NCBI RefSeq assembly: GCF_007743815.1 | Contig: NZ_CP036265.1 | Span: forward strand, 2,560,823 to 2,624,822 | Source: Alienimonas californiensis | GTDB taxonomy: Bacteria; Planctomycetota; Planctomycetia; Planctomycetales; Planctomycetaceae | Length of the DNA stretch: 64,000 bases | Reading direction: 5' to 3' | Part shown: piece after piece, positions 16,252 to 25,310 of the stretch | Numbering within the stretch: position 1 is the first letter of the stretch | Layout: every line of letters starts with the position of its first letter | The notes under the pieces: generated by a model | What the model was told of the DNA's origin: nothing | Database searches by the model: none | What the model saw: the letters and a program-made list of their open reading frames with translations, nothing else | Position numbers and translations under genes: made by a program

Positions 16252-17979
16252 ATGCCTGACTCCGTTTCGTCTCCGCCCGCTTCTCCCCAAGCCGCTTCGG
16301 CCTCGCTGAACCGAAACAGCCGGGAGCTGACCCGCGGCTGGCAGAAGGGCGTGACCGCCTTCTACTACGGATTGGGGATGAGCGACGCGGACTTCGACCG
16401 CCCGCAGATCGGCGTCGGCACCCCGCTATTGGACGGGAACCTCTGCAACCTGCACGCCCATCAGCTCGCCGGCTGGGTGCGGGAGGGCTGCGAAGAAGCC
16501 GGGCTGCTGGCGTTCGCCTTCGGGACGCCGGCGGTCTCGGACAACATCACGCAGGGCCACGCCGGCGGGCGGGCCAGCCTGCCCAGCCGCAACGCGATCG
16601 CCAACGCCGCGGAGATGGTGTGCAGCGCCCACCGTTACGACGGCCTCGTCGGCCTGCACTGCTGCGACAAGAACGGCCCCGGCTTCGCCATGGCCCTCGC
16701 TCGGCTCAACGATCACGGGCTGATCGTCTCCGGCGGCTCGATCCTGCCCGGCAACCACTGCGGCCGGGACACCACGATCCTCGACGTCTACGACTGTCAG
16801 GCGAAGGCCCAGCAGGGCTCGATGAGCCAGGAAGACGCGGACGCCGTCATTCGCACCGCCTGCCCCGGCGCCGGCGGGTGCGGGATCAACGCGAGCTTCA
16901 ACACCTGGGCCGTCGCCTGCGAGGCGATGGGGCTCAGCGTGCCCTACTCCGCCTCCAACCCCGCCGTCGGGCCGGAGAAGGAGGCGGAGTGCAAAGCCGT
17001 CGGCGCCGTGATGGCGAACCTGCTGCGGCTCGACCTCCGCCCGCGGGACATCCTCACCAAAGCCGCCCTGGAGAACGGGATGCGGAGCCTCTGCGCCAGC
17101 GGGGGCAGCACGAACGGGGTGTTGCACCTGCTCGCCCTCGCCGCGGAGGCCGGGGTGGACTTCACCCTCACCGATATCCAGCGGATCTGCCGGGAGACGC
17201 CGGTGCTGGCCGCGTTCGCCCCCCGCGGCGCCGGCACGATGCTGGACCTGCACAAGCTCGGCGGGACGCCGGTTCTGCTCAAACACATGCTGAACTGCGG
17301 TCTGCTGGACGGCGAGTGCGTCACCGTGACCGGCCGCACGCTGGCGGAGAACCACGCGGAAATCGCCCTCCCGCCCGTCGGCCCGGAGGAGTTCCTCCGC
17401 CCGCCGGAGGCCCCGCTGAACGCCGCCGCCGACCTGCAAATCTGCTTCGGCAACCTCGCCCCCGGGGGCGTCGTGTTCAAGGTGAGCAGCCTGAAGGAGC
17501 CCCGCTTCCGCGGCCGGGCGCTGGTGTTCGAGGAGGCGAAGGCCGTCGCCGACGCCGCCGCGGCCGGGCGGGTCACGCCGGGGACGGTCGTGGTGCTGCG
17601 AGGGCTGGGCCCGATCGCCGCCGGGATGCCGGAGGTGCTGGTCGCCAGCGCCGCCCTCAGCACGCCGGAGTTGGACGGCAAGGTCGCGTTCCTGTCGGAC
17701 ACGCGGGTCAGCGGCGTGAGTCACGGGGCGATCGGCGTGCACTGCGCCCCGGAGGCCGCCGCCGGCGGACCGATCGGGCTGGTGGAGGACGGCGACGAGA
17801 TCGCCTTCGACCTGACCGCCGGCACGCTGACCTGGGCGGTGAGCGAGGAGGAAGCCGCCCGCCGCCGGGCCGCCCTCCCCCCGCGGGCGATCACGCACGA
17901 CCGCCGCTACCTGGCGGAGTTCGCCGCCACCGTCAGCGGCGCCGACCGCGGCTGCGTGGGCAAGGCCCTCACGTTCTGA
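16252..17979 (+). CDS. IlvD/Edd-family dehydratase
   Basis: 575-residue iron-sulfur dehydratase. Family landmarks: CNLHAHQLAGWVREG (first cluster Cys), GLHCCDKNGPGFAMAL (second), ACPGAGGCGINASFNTW (third), ASGGSTNGVLHLLALA, and the C-terminal DTRVSGVSHGAIG, where IlvD usually has DGRFSG. The serine that acts as base in IlvD is retained in the SG pair. The divergence, notably GAGGCG in place of CGGMYTAN, means the substrate could be dihydroxy acids of branched-chain synthesis or a sugar acid; I cannot decide. The ATG at 16252 is the first in frame. A dispersed palindrome follows the stop. Confidence 0.85.
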   Translation: MPDSVSSPPASPQAASASLNRNSRELTRGWQKGVTAFYYGLGMSDADFDRPQIGVGTPLLDGNLCNLHAHQLAGWVREGCEEAGLLAFAFGTPAVSDNITQGHAGGRASLPSRNAIANAAEMVCSAHRYDGLVGLHCCDKNGPGFAMALARLNDHGLIVSGGSILPGNHCGRDTTILDVYDCQAKAQQGSMSQEDADAVIRTACPGAGGCGINASFNTWAVACEAMGLSVPYSASNPAVGPEKEAECKAVGAVMANLLRLDLRPRDILTKAALENGMRSLCASGGSTNGVLHLLALAAEAGVDFTLTDIQRICRETPVLAAFAPRGAGTMLDLHKLGGTPVLLKHMLNCGLLDGECVTVTGRTLAENHAEIALPPVGPEEFLRPPEAPLNAAADLQICFGNLAPGGVVFKVSSLKEPRFRGRALVFEEAKAVADAAAAGRVTPGTVVVLRGLGPIAAGMPEVLVASAALSTPELDGKVAFLSDTRVSGVSHGAIGVHCAPEAAAGGPIGLVEDGDEIAFDLTAGTLTWAVSEEEAARRRAALPPRAITHDRRYLAEFAATVSGADRGCVGKALTF

Positions 17980-17991
17980 GCTCGATCATTT

Positions 17992-18085
17992 CCAGCCCGA
18001 CGCGCACGCCTCGGCCGTCGCGGAGCGATGCGCCCCGTACCGACAATCGAGACGACGCACCGCCGACGCGTGCGCGTCGGGCTGG
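17992..18085. repeat. Palindromic repeat, same family as 3701-3806
   Basis: Arms 17992-18015 and 18062-18085 (24 bases) are inverted copies with one mismatch. The arm sequence matches the element in the DUF1559 gene. It sits in the intergenic region after the dehydratase gene, 12 bases past its stop, where it could act as a terminator. Confidence 0.85.
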
Positions 18086-18249
18086 TATGGCTTCGAAGCG
18101 CCGGGACCGATCCGCCCGTTAGAACCGGCAGGGACGCACCGCCGGCGGGGGGAGGGGCGGGGACTGTCCGCTACGTGGTTGCGTTTCCGCCACGCGACGG
18201 GGCGGCGTGACCTACGGTCGAGGGTTCCCTGCCCCGGTTCCGGTCTCCG

Positions 18250-19863
18250 ATGTCTCTGCTCGCCGACGCGACCCTCGCCCCCGCAGAGTTTCTCGCCCGG
18301 TTGCGCGGCGGCGATCCGCCGCCGGAGCGGACGGACGAAAGCCTCGAGGCGCGCCCCGCGTCCGCGTCCGCGGCGGCGACGGCCCTGATGCACGCCGTCG
18401 CCGACGAACAGAACGCCGCGCCGCGCCGCCCGGCGACCGACTTCGACGATCCCCGCGACGTGCTCGCCGGGGTGGATCCGGCGGCGTTGGCCGCCGCCGC
18501 CCAGGCCGCCGCCGGCGACGGCCCCGGCGCCGCCGAACGGCTCACGGCGCTGTACGACCGCGTGGAGGCGTTGCTCGGCCCGCCGCCCTCCGCCGAGGAC
18601 GCCCCCGAGTTCCGGCCCCCCTCCCCCAATACGCTCGAGGAGGCCGGCCTCACCGAGGACGACGTCGAACGCCTCGTATTGAAATATTTGTTGAACGTCG
18701 GGTCGGCGTCGGGGCGGGCGGTCTGCCGTCAGATCAAACTGCCGTTCACGATCGTCGATCCGATCGTCAGCAAGCTGCGCAAGGCCCAATACCTCACCTT
18801 CAACGGGGCGGCGGAGGCGGGCGACTATCATTATCAGATCACCGAGGCCGGCCGCGCCGCGGCGGCGAAGTTCTCCCGGGAATGCACCTACTTCGGCGCC
18901 GCCCCGGTGCCGCTGGAGCAATATCTCGCGGCGATGAGCGCCCAGAGCATCGCCGGGCAGGTGGCCACCGAGGCGGGGCTGCGGGCCGCCTTCAGCGACC
19001 TGCTCATTAACGAGGCGATGTTCGAGCGCCTCGGCCCGGCGATCAACAGCGGCCGCGGGATGTTTTTATTCGGGGAGCCCGGCAACGGGAAAACGAGCAT
19101 CGCCGAACGCATCACCCGGGCCTTCGGCAGCGCCATCTGGATTCCCCGCACGATCACCGTGGACGGGGACGTCCTCCGCCTGTTCGACCCCGGCCTGCAC
19201 GAGGAGGTGAACGCCGGGCTCGGCGACGGACTGCTGGACCTGTCCGGGGTGGACGCCCGGTGGGTCAAGATCGTCCGTCCCACGGTGATCGCCGGCGGCG
19301 AATTGACGATGCAGGAACTGGAGGTCGTGCAAAATCCGATCACGAAAATCTGCGAGGCCCCGCTGCAATTGAAATCGAACTGCGGCACGCTGGTGATCGA
19401 CGACTTCGGCCGGCAGACGATGCCGGTCGACGTGCTGCTGAATCGCTGGATCGTTCCCCTGGAAAAGCGCTACGACTTCCTGAACCTGCCCAGCGGCAAA
19501 AAGGTGCAGGTGCCCTTCGATCAATTGATCGTCTTCAGCACGAACCTGGAGCCCCGCGACCTGGTGGACGGGGCCTTCCTCAGGCGCATCCCCTATAAGA
19601 TCGAGGTGCCGGACCCCTCGCGGGAGGAGTTCACGGCGCTGATGAAGATCATGTGCGGCGCCTTGAAAATCGACTTCGATTCCGAGGCGGTCGAATATCT
19701 GATCGAAACGCACTACGTGCAGGCGAAGCGCCCGTACCGTTGCTGTCAGCCCCGCGACCTGCTCATGCAGGTGCGGAACTACTGCGCCTATAAACAACGG
19801 CCGGTGACGCTGACCTCGGAGTCGTTCGATTTCGCCGTGGCGAACTACTTCAGCGTGATGTGA
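18250..19863 (+). CDS. AAA ATPase with winged-helix-like N-terminal domain
   Basis: 537 residues, cytoplasmic. The first ~120 residues are Ala/Pro-rich and low in complexity. Residues ~130-200 ([47 protein letters not shown]) look like a winged helix. The ATPase domain has Walker [15 protein letters not shown] at about 278-291, a Walker B-like [10 protein letters not shown], and a sensor-like [24 protein letters not shown]. The C-terminal part resembles a helical lid ([19 protein letters not shown]). The combination suggests a DNA-linked or regulatory ATPase, but no partner is adjacent and the family's role is unknown to me. The ATG at 18250 is chosen as the first Met; the domain begins well inside it. 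Confidence 0.75.
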   Translation: MSLLADATLAPAEFLARLRGGDPPPERTDESLEARPASASAAATALMHAVADEQNAAPRRPATDFDDPRDVLAGVDPAALAAAAQAAAGDGPGAAERLTALYDRVEALLGPPPSAEDAPEFRPPSPNTLEEAGLTEDDVERLVLKYLLNVGSASGRAVCRQIKLPFTIVDPIVSKLRKAQYLTFNGAAEAGDYHYQITEAGRAAAAKFSRECTYFGAAPVPLEQYLAAMSAQSIAGQVATEAGLRAAFSDLLINEAMFERLGPAINSGRGMFLFGEPGNGKTSIAERITRAFGSAIWIPRTITVDGDVLRLFDPGLHEEVNAGLGDGLLDLSGVDARWVKIVRPTVIAGGELTMQELEVVQNPITKICEAPLQLKSNCGTLVIDDFGRQTMPVDVLLNRWIVPLEKRYDFLNLPSGKKVQVPFDQLIVFSTNLEPRDLVDGAFLRRIPYKIEVPDPSREEFTALMKIMCGALKIDFDSEAVEYLIETHYVQAKRPYRCCQPRDLLMQVRNYCAYKQRPVTLTSESFDFAVANYFSVM

Positions 19864-19987
19864 GCGTGAGCGTGATGTGAACGCCGGGAGCCCCGTCTGT
19901 CCCGGTGGCGGGTTCGGGGGACGCCCCGGGGGCGGGGCGGCCGGTCGCGGCTATCGTCGGGCGTTCGCTCTTTCACGACGCCTCCCG

Positions 19988-21163
19988 ATGCTCGCCCCGC
20001 TACTCCTCGCGGCCCTGACCGCCTCGCCGGCCGATCTGCCCGCCGAACGCCCCGTCGGCTCGCCCGAGCTCGTCGCGACCTTCGACGGGCCGATGCCGAC
20101 CGGGGTCAGCGTCCACCCGTCCGGTCGCATCTTCGTAAACTTCCCCCGCTGGGGCGACGATCCGCCGGCGACGCTGGCGGAATTGAAGGATGGAACGGCG
20201 GTCCCGTACCCGTCCGCGGCGATGCAGCAGTTCGATGGGATGGGCGACTCGGACAGGCTCATCAGCGTCCAGAGCGTCGTCGTCGGCCCGGCCGGTCGCA
20301 TCTGGGCACTGGACACCGGCCGCGTCGAATTTCAACCGGCTCAGCCGGGCGGGCCGAAGCTGATCGCCTTCGATCCGGACAGCGGCGAGGCGGTGAAAAA
20401 GATCGTCTTCCCCGCCGACGTCGCCCTGCCGACGACCTATCTGAACGACATGCGGTTCGACCTGACCCGCGGCGAGGCCGGGGCGGCGTATATCACCGAC
20501 AGCGCCCCCCACGGCGGGATCATCGTCGTCGATCTGGCCAGCGGCGACAGCTGGCGGCGGCTGCACGAGACGAAGCCGGTGCGGCCGGAACCGAACTTCC
20601 TGCCGATCGTCGAGGGCCGTCCCCTGCTCCAACGTCCCGAGGACGGCCAGCCGCAGCCGCTGGACACCGGCAGCGACGGCATCGCCCTAACGATCAACCG
20701 CCCGGAGGGCGGGCTCTCCGCGCTGGCGCCGGAGCCCATGCTGTATTTCCGCGCGCTCGCCGGTCGGCGGCTCTATAGCCTGCCGACGAGGATCCTCGAC
20801 GACCGCAACGCCACGGATGAAGAGACGCTCAGATCCGTGACCGACCACGGCGACCTCGGCTTCGCCAGCGACGGCCTCGAATCCGACACGGAGGACACGC
20901 TCTACCTGACGAACTACGAGGACAACGCGATCGTCGCCCGCCGGGCGGACGGCACGCTGGAGACGATTCTCCACGACCCCCGCCTGCTCTGGCCGGACAC
21001 GCTGTCGCTGGGGGCGGACAAATTTTTGTACGTCACGGCCAATCAACTGCACCGGCAAGCGAAGTTTCACGGGGGGGAGGACCTGCGCGAGACGCCCTAC
21101 GCCCTGTTCCGCGTGAAGGTGAATGCGACGCCGGTTCGACTGAAGTGGACTCCGCTGGAGTGA
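19988..21163 (+). CDS. Secreted yellow/MRJP-like beta-propeller protein
   Basis: 391 residues. MLAPLLLAALTASPADLPA is a short signal peptide. Then follow GVSVHPSGRIFVNFPRWGDD, VVVGPAGRIWALDTGR, TYLNDMRFDLTRGEAGAAYITDSAP, GGIIVVDLASGDSWRRL and LWPDTLSLGADKFLYVTANQLHR, the repeated strand patterns of the major royal jelly/yellow protein family, which folds as a six-bladed propeller. Bacterial members are secreted and of unknown or lactonase-like function. The start is the ATG at 19988; the frame can be read back to 19877, but without the signal peptide at the terminus. The UbiB-like gene follows by 14 bases, so they may be co-transcribed. Confidence 0.85.
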   Translation: MLAPLLLAALTASPADLPAERPVGSPELVATFDGPMPTGVSVHPSGRIFVNFPRWGDDPPATLAELKDGTAVPYPSAAMQQFDGMGDSDRLISVQSVVVGPAGRIWALDTGRVEFQPAQPGGPKLIAFDPDSGEAVKKIVFPADVALPTTYLNDMRFDLTRGEAGAAYITDSAPHGGIIVVDLASGDSWRRLHETKPVRPEPNFLPIVEGRPLLQRPEDGQPQPLDTGSDGIALTINRPEGGLSALAPEPMLYFRALAGRRLYSLPTRILDDRNATDEETLRSVTDHGDLGFASDGLESDTEDTLYLTNYEDNAIVARRADGTLETILHDPRLLWPDTLSLGADKFLYVTANQLHRQAKFHGGEDLRETPYALFRVKVNATPVRLKWTPLE

Positions 21164-21177
21164 CGTAGACTCACCGC

Positions 21178-22869
21178 ATGGCCCCCCGCCCCGTCCGTCT
21201 GCTGCGCAACCTCAACCGCGGGCGGGAGATCGTCGCGGTGCTGGTGCGGCACGGGTTCGGCGACGCGGTCCGTCGGCTGCGGTTACGGCGGTATCTGGAC
21301 TTCGGCCGGCGGGCGTTCTTCTGGCGGAAGGACCCGGACCCCGGGCCGGAACACAGCACGCCGGAACGGCTCCGCATGGCGCTGGAGGACCTGGGGCCGA
21401 CCTTCATCAAGTTTGGGCAGGTCGCCAGCACCCGGCCGGACGTGCTGCCGGCCGGCGTGATCGCGGAGCTGTCGAAGCTCCGCGAGACCGTGCCCCCCTT
21501 TCCCCCGGCGGAGTCCGTCGCCGCGGTGGAGGCGGCGTTGGGCCTGTCGGTCGGCGAGGCGTTCCGGGAGTTCGATCCGATCCCCGTCGCCGCCGGTTCG
21601 CTGGGGCAGGTGCACCGGGCGGTCGGCCGGGACGGGGCGGAACTGGCCGTGAAGGTGCGTCGGCCGGGGGTGAAGGCGGAGGTCGAACGGGACCTGAGCC
21701 TGATGTTCGATCTGGCGGTGCTGGTCGAGCGCCGCTTGCCGGAACTGAAGGTGTTCGACCCGGCCGGGCTGGTGCGGCACCTGTCGCGGACGATCCGCCG
21801 GGAGGTCGATTTCACCCGGGAGGCGAACTCCGCCGCGGAGATCGCCCGGCTGTTCGGGCCGGACTCCAACGATCTGTGCATCCCCGCGGTGCGGGACGAA
21901 CTCACCACAGAAGCCGTCCTCACCACCGAATGGCTCGCCGGGCTGCCGGCGGACGACCCGGCGGCGTTGCGGCGGCGGGGGCTGGACCCGGCGGAGATCG
22001 CGGCGAAGGGCGCCCGGGTGTTCCTCAAACAGGTGTTCTCCTTCGGCCTGTTCCACGGCGACCCGCACCCGGGCAACGTCCGCGTGATCCCGCCGACGCC
22101 GCAGCACCCCGCCGGCCGGATCGGGCTGCTGGACTTCGGGATGGTGGGGGTCTTGGAAGAATCAGTGCGGGACCGGCTGGTGGACCTGCTCGCCGCGGTC
22201 GCCCGGGGGGACGTGCCGGGGGTCAGCCGACATTTGCAGGCGCTGGGCACGCCGATGATGGAGGTCGACGAAACCGCCCTCCGCACCGACCTGCGGGAGT
22301 TCCTCGCCACCCACTACAACGTGCCGCTGGCCCGGCTGCGGGTCGCGGCGGTGTTGGGCGACTTCCTGTCGCTGCTCAGCCGGCACCGCATCCGCCTGCC
22401 GGGGGACCTCATGTTGCTGGTGCGGGCGGCGGTCAGCGTGGAGGGCACCGGGCGGCGGCTGGACCCGGACTTCAACCTCGCCGCCCACCTCGTCCCGTTC
22501 GCCCGGCAACTCCTCAAGGAACGGCTGGACCCGAAGCGGCTGGCGAAGCGGTTCGCCGGGGAGGCGGGCGAACTGGCCAGCCTCGCCGCCGCGGTGCCGC
22601 ACCAACTCGGCCGGACCCTCGAAAAACTCAGCCGGGACGAACTGCGGGTGCAACTCGACGTGAGCGGGCTGGACACCCTCACGCGGGAGATCGACCGGGC
22701 CGGCAACCGCCTGGCGATCAGTCTGGCGATGAGTTCGCTGATCCTCGCCAGTGCCCTGCTGATCCGCAGCGTGCCGGAGAGCTTCTGGTTCGCCGTGCCG
22801 ATCTTCCTGCTGAGCAGCCTGCTGGGGCTGTGGCTGGTGTACGGGGTGTTCCGCAGCGGCAGTTTGTAA
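21178..22869 (+). CDS. UbiB/ABC1 (AarF) family atypical kinase
   Basis: 563 residues. Landmarks of the ABC1/UbiB family in order: LGPTFIKFGQVASTRPDVLP (the KxGQ motif region), VAAGSLGQVHRAV in place of the glycine loop, ELAVKVRRPGV with the catalytic Lys, the HGDPHPGNVRV catalytic loop, LLDFGMVG with the metal-binding Asp, and two C-terminal membrane helices (SLAMSSLILASALLI and FWFAVPIFLLSSLLGLWLV). The family supports ubiquinone or other isoprenoid lipid metabolism through ATPase activity at the membrane. The ATG at 21178 is supported by position, 14 bases past the upstream stop. Confidence 0.93.
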   Translation: MAPRPVRLLRNLNRGREIVAVLVRHGFGDAVRRLRLRRYLDFGRRAFFWRKDPDPGPEHSTPERLRMALEDLGPTFIKFGQVASTRPDVLPAGVIAELSKLRETVPPFPPAESVAAVEAALGLSVGEAFREFDPIPVAAGSLGQVHRAVGRDGAELAVKVRRPGVKAEVERDLSLMFDLAVLVERRLPELKVFDPAGLVRHLSRTIRREVDFTREANSAAEIARLFGPDSNDLCIPAVRDELTTEAVLTTEWLAGLPADDPAALRRRGLDPAEIAAKGARVFLKQVFSFGLFHGDPHPGNVRVIPPTPQHPAGRIGLLDFGMVGVLEESVRDRLVDLLAAVARGDVPGVSRHLQALGTPMMEVDETALRTDLREFLATHYNVPLARLRVAAVLGDFLSLLSRHRIRLPGDLMLLVRAAVSVEGTGRRLDPDFNLAAHLVPFARQLLKERLDPKRLAKRFAGEAGELASLAAAVPHQLGRTLEKLSRDELRVQLDVSGLDTLTREIDRAGNRLAISLAMSSLILASALLIRSVPESFWFAVPIFLLSSLLGLWLVYGVFRSGSL

Positions 22870-22934
22870 CCGGGGCCGGTCGGGTTCGGGGTCGACGGTC
22901 CGGGAACAGGGGACAATCGGGCGAGCGGCCGATT

Positions 22935-24359
22935 ATGCTTCGGCGTCCGTTTTCCCTTCGACCGACCGCTGTGACGAACCCCGTGACGAAGCCCGTAACG
23001 ACCCCCGCCGCCGCGAACGCCGCCGGCCCGGCCCCCGCCGCCGGCTCGCTCTCCCGCCGCTCCTGGTTGGCGGCCTCCGCCGCGGGGGTTGCGGCGACGG
23101 CCTTTCCCGCCCGCAGCTACGCCCGCATTCAGGGGGCGAACGACCGGTTGGGCGTGGCCCTCATCGGCGCCGGCGGGATGGGAACCGGACACCTTCGCTC
23201 CCTCGCCGGGCTCCTTGAGCAGGACAACCTCCAGCCGATCGCCGTGGCGGACTGCTGGAAGACCCGCGCCGAACAGGGCGCCGCGACGCTGGGCGGGGAG
23301 AAAAAGCTGCCGGTGCGGGCGGAGGTCGATTACCGGGCGATTCTGGACGACCCCGACGTGGACTACGTCACCATCGCCTCGCCGGAGCACCAGCACGCTT
23401 TGATGCTCACCGCCGCCCTGCGGGCCGGCAAGCCGGCGTACTGCGAGAAGCCGCTGACCCACACCGCCGCCGAGGCCGCCGCGGTGTACAAGGTTCAGCA
23501 GGAAACCGGCCTGCCGGTGCAGGTCGGCGTGCAGGGGACCTCGCGGGACTCCTACGCCGCGGCCGCGGAGGCAATCGAGCGCGGCGTGCTGGGCCGCGTC
23601 GTGCAGGCGCAAATCAACTACGTCCGCCGCTACGGCGACCAGGGCCCGTGGCGCCAGCCGGGCCTGAACTCCGAGATGCCCAAGCCGGCCGACCTCGACT
23701 GGACCGCCTGGCTGGGCGACGCCCCCGCGATCCCCTGGAACCCGCACCATTACTTCGAGTGGCGCTGCCACAGCCAGTACTCCGGCGGGGTGGCGACGGA
23801 CCTGTTCGTGCACCGCCTCACGCGGCTGCTCGTCGCCTGCGGCCTGAAGTTCCCCAGCCGCGTCGTCGGGATGGGCGGGATCTTCCAGTGGCCCGACGGC
23901 CGCGACATGCCGGACAACTTCGAGATGATCCTCACCTATCCCGAGGCGCTCTCCGCCCCGGAGGGGATGACGGTCTACTGCCTCGGCACGCAGAGCAACC
24001 GAGTGGAGATTCCCCACCAGATCCGCGGCTACCGGGCCACCCTCACCTTCACCGGCGAGGGCGGCGTGGGCGGCCCCGCCGGCTGGGTGGCGAAGGACAA
24101 GGACGGCGAGGTGCTGGAGGAATACGTCGCCCAGGGCGCCGAGGACATCAGCCTGCACCACTCCAACCTGCACGCCCACCTGCGGGACCCGTCCGTGAAG
24201 CTGAACTGCCCGATCGAACTGGGCGTGTACGGCATCACGGCCTGCGCCCTGGCGAACGAATCCTGGCGAACCGGCCAGATGCTCGCCTACGCCCCGGACG
24301 CCGAATCCAAGTTCGGCCCCGCCGCCCCGGCCCAGATCCCCGACGGCCCCAAGGCCTGA
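22935..24359 (+). CDS. Tat-exported Gfo/Idh/MocA-family oxidoreductase
   Basis: 474 residues. A twin-arginine signal LSRRSWLAASAAGVAATAF lies at about residues 38-56. The Rossmann fold starts with RLGVALIGAGGMGTGHLRSL, then the CEKPLTH motif (YCEKPLTHTAAEA) with the conserved Lys, and the C-terminal sheet domain with WRCHSQYSGGVATDLFVHRL. Secreted members of this family are very numerous in planctomycetes; they are NAD(P)-dependent and act on sugars or related compounds, but the substrate is unknown here. The ATG at 22935 gives a 37-residue Ala/Thr-rich stretch before the Tat motif; a later start would also be possible, but no strong site is seen. A long hairpin follows. Confidence 0.92.
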   Translation: MLRRPFSLRPTAVTNPVTKPVTTPAAANAAGPAPAAGSLSRRSWLAASAAGVAATAFPARSYARIQGANDRLGVALIGAGGMGTGHLRSLAGLLEQDNLQPIAVADCWKTRAEQGAATLGGEKKLPVRAEVDYRAILDDPDVDYVTIASPEHQHALMLTAALRAGKPAYCEKPLTHTAAEAAAVYKVQQETGLPVQVGVQGTSRDSYAAAAEAIERGVLGRVVQAQINYVRRYGDQGPWRQPGLNSEMPKPADLDWTAWLGDAPAIPWNPHHYFEWRCHSQYSGGVATDLFVHRLTRLLVACGLKFPSRVVGMGGIFQWPDGRDMPDNFEMILTYPEALSAPEGMTVYCLGTQSNRVEIPHQIRGYRATLTFTGEGGVGGPAGWVAKDKDGEVLEEYVAQGAEDISLHHSNLHAHLRDPSVKLNCPIELGVYGITACALANESWRTGQMLAYAPDAESKFGPAAPAQIPDGPKA

Positions 24360-24380
24360 CGGTTCGTGTGATCAACGTAA

Positions 24381-24415
24381 AAGCGTCCCGGACCCTCCGA
24401 GGGTCCGGGACGCTT
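24381..24415. terminator. Bidirectional terminator
   Basis: A perfect 16-bp stem (24381-24396 with 24400-24415) and a CCG loop lie between two convergent genes. A short TTTT follows on the plus strand (24419-24422). Confidence 0.85.
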
Positions 24416-24441
24416 GCGTTTTGAAGGCCGAAGTAGAGCGC

Positions 24442-25026
24442 TCAGCCCGCGCGGCCGAGGCCTTCCAGCACGCGTTCCTCGGTGACGACGAAGTCCATAT
24501 AGACGTCGTGGTCGTCGGTCGGCACCCGGTCGAACAACTGACATTCGAACACCGGGGCGACCAGCGGGCAGTCCGGCCGCACGCCTTCGAGCAGCTTGTC
24601 GTAGTAACCCTTGCCGTGCCCGACGCGGCCGCCGCGGTCGTCGAAGGCCACGCCGGGGATCAGGGCGAAGTCCAGGTCCTTCGCCAGCGCCACGCGATCC
24701 GGCCGCCGCCGCAGCCGCGGGGCGGGCTCGAGGATGTCGTACATGCCGAGTTCCAACTCGCTCATGTCCGTGAGCCGGAACAGCTCCAGCCGGCCCTCGT
24801 CGTTGCACCAGGGCACCAGCACCGTTTTGCCGTCCGCCAGCGCCGTGGGCAGCGCGGCCTTGGTGCGGACCTCGCTGCGGGCGTCGACGTAGTACAGCAC
24901 GATGCGGGCCTGCCGGTACTCCGGCAGGGCGCGGACCCGATCGAGGATGCGGGCGCTGACCTCCTCTTTCTCCGCCTGCGCCTTACGGCGGCGGAAGGCT
25001 TCGGAACGGATCTCGGCCTTATCCAT
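24442..25026 (-). CDS. 5-formyltetrahydrofolate cyclo-ligase
   Basis: 194 residues, normal for the family. It converts 5-formyltetrahydrofolate to 5,10-methenyltetrahydrofolate with ATP. Landmarks are the N-terminal helix ([17 protein letters not shown]), [33 protein letters not shown], the [20 protein letters not shown] loop followed by KGYYDKLL, which is the best family signature, and a C-terminal [10 protein letters not shown]. The start is the ATG at 25026; the frame is open upstream to 25299, but there it is Arg/Gly-rich and overlaps the intergenic region. Convergent with the Gfo gene. Confidence 0.92.
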   Translation of the reverse strand: MDKAEIRSEAFRRRKAQAEKEEVSARILDRVRALPEYRQARIVLYYVDARSEVRTKAALPTALADGKTVLVPWCNDEGRLELFRLTDMSELELGMYDILEPAPRLRRRPDRVALAKDLDFALIPGVAFDDRGGRVGHGKGYYDKLLEGVRPDCPLVAPVFECQLFDRVPTDDHDVYMDFVVTEERVLEGLGRAG

Positions 25027-25310
25027 CGCGGAAACGATTGCGGGGGCAGCGGGGAACGCGGGAACGCCCGCGACCGACGACCGCGGAGACGGGCAGCCTA
25101 CACCAATCGAGGCGCCCTCGAGAAGCGGGCTCGCAGGCGCAAAACGCGGTTCGTCGAGGCCGGGAACGGTGCCGACGGAACTCCCCTTTGGGTAAGATGC
25201 CAGACCCTCCTCGTACGCCCCGCCGACGCGACTCCGCTGCCCCCGGAATCGCCGTCCCGCTGCCTCCGGCCCGCCGGGCGTCCCCCGCTCCCGCCCCACG
25301 ACTGCCCGGG

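Noticed and set aside
22314..24179. 621-codon minus-strand frame opposite the UbiB and Gfo genes
   Set aside because: The sense genes are clearly real; the antisense product is low-complexity.
25038..25310. N-terminal extension of the 2-oxoglutarate dehydrogenase frame
   Set aside because: It is Arg/Pro-rich, not seen in relatives, and a suitable ATG is present at 25311.
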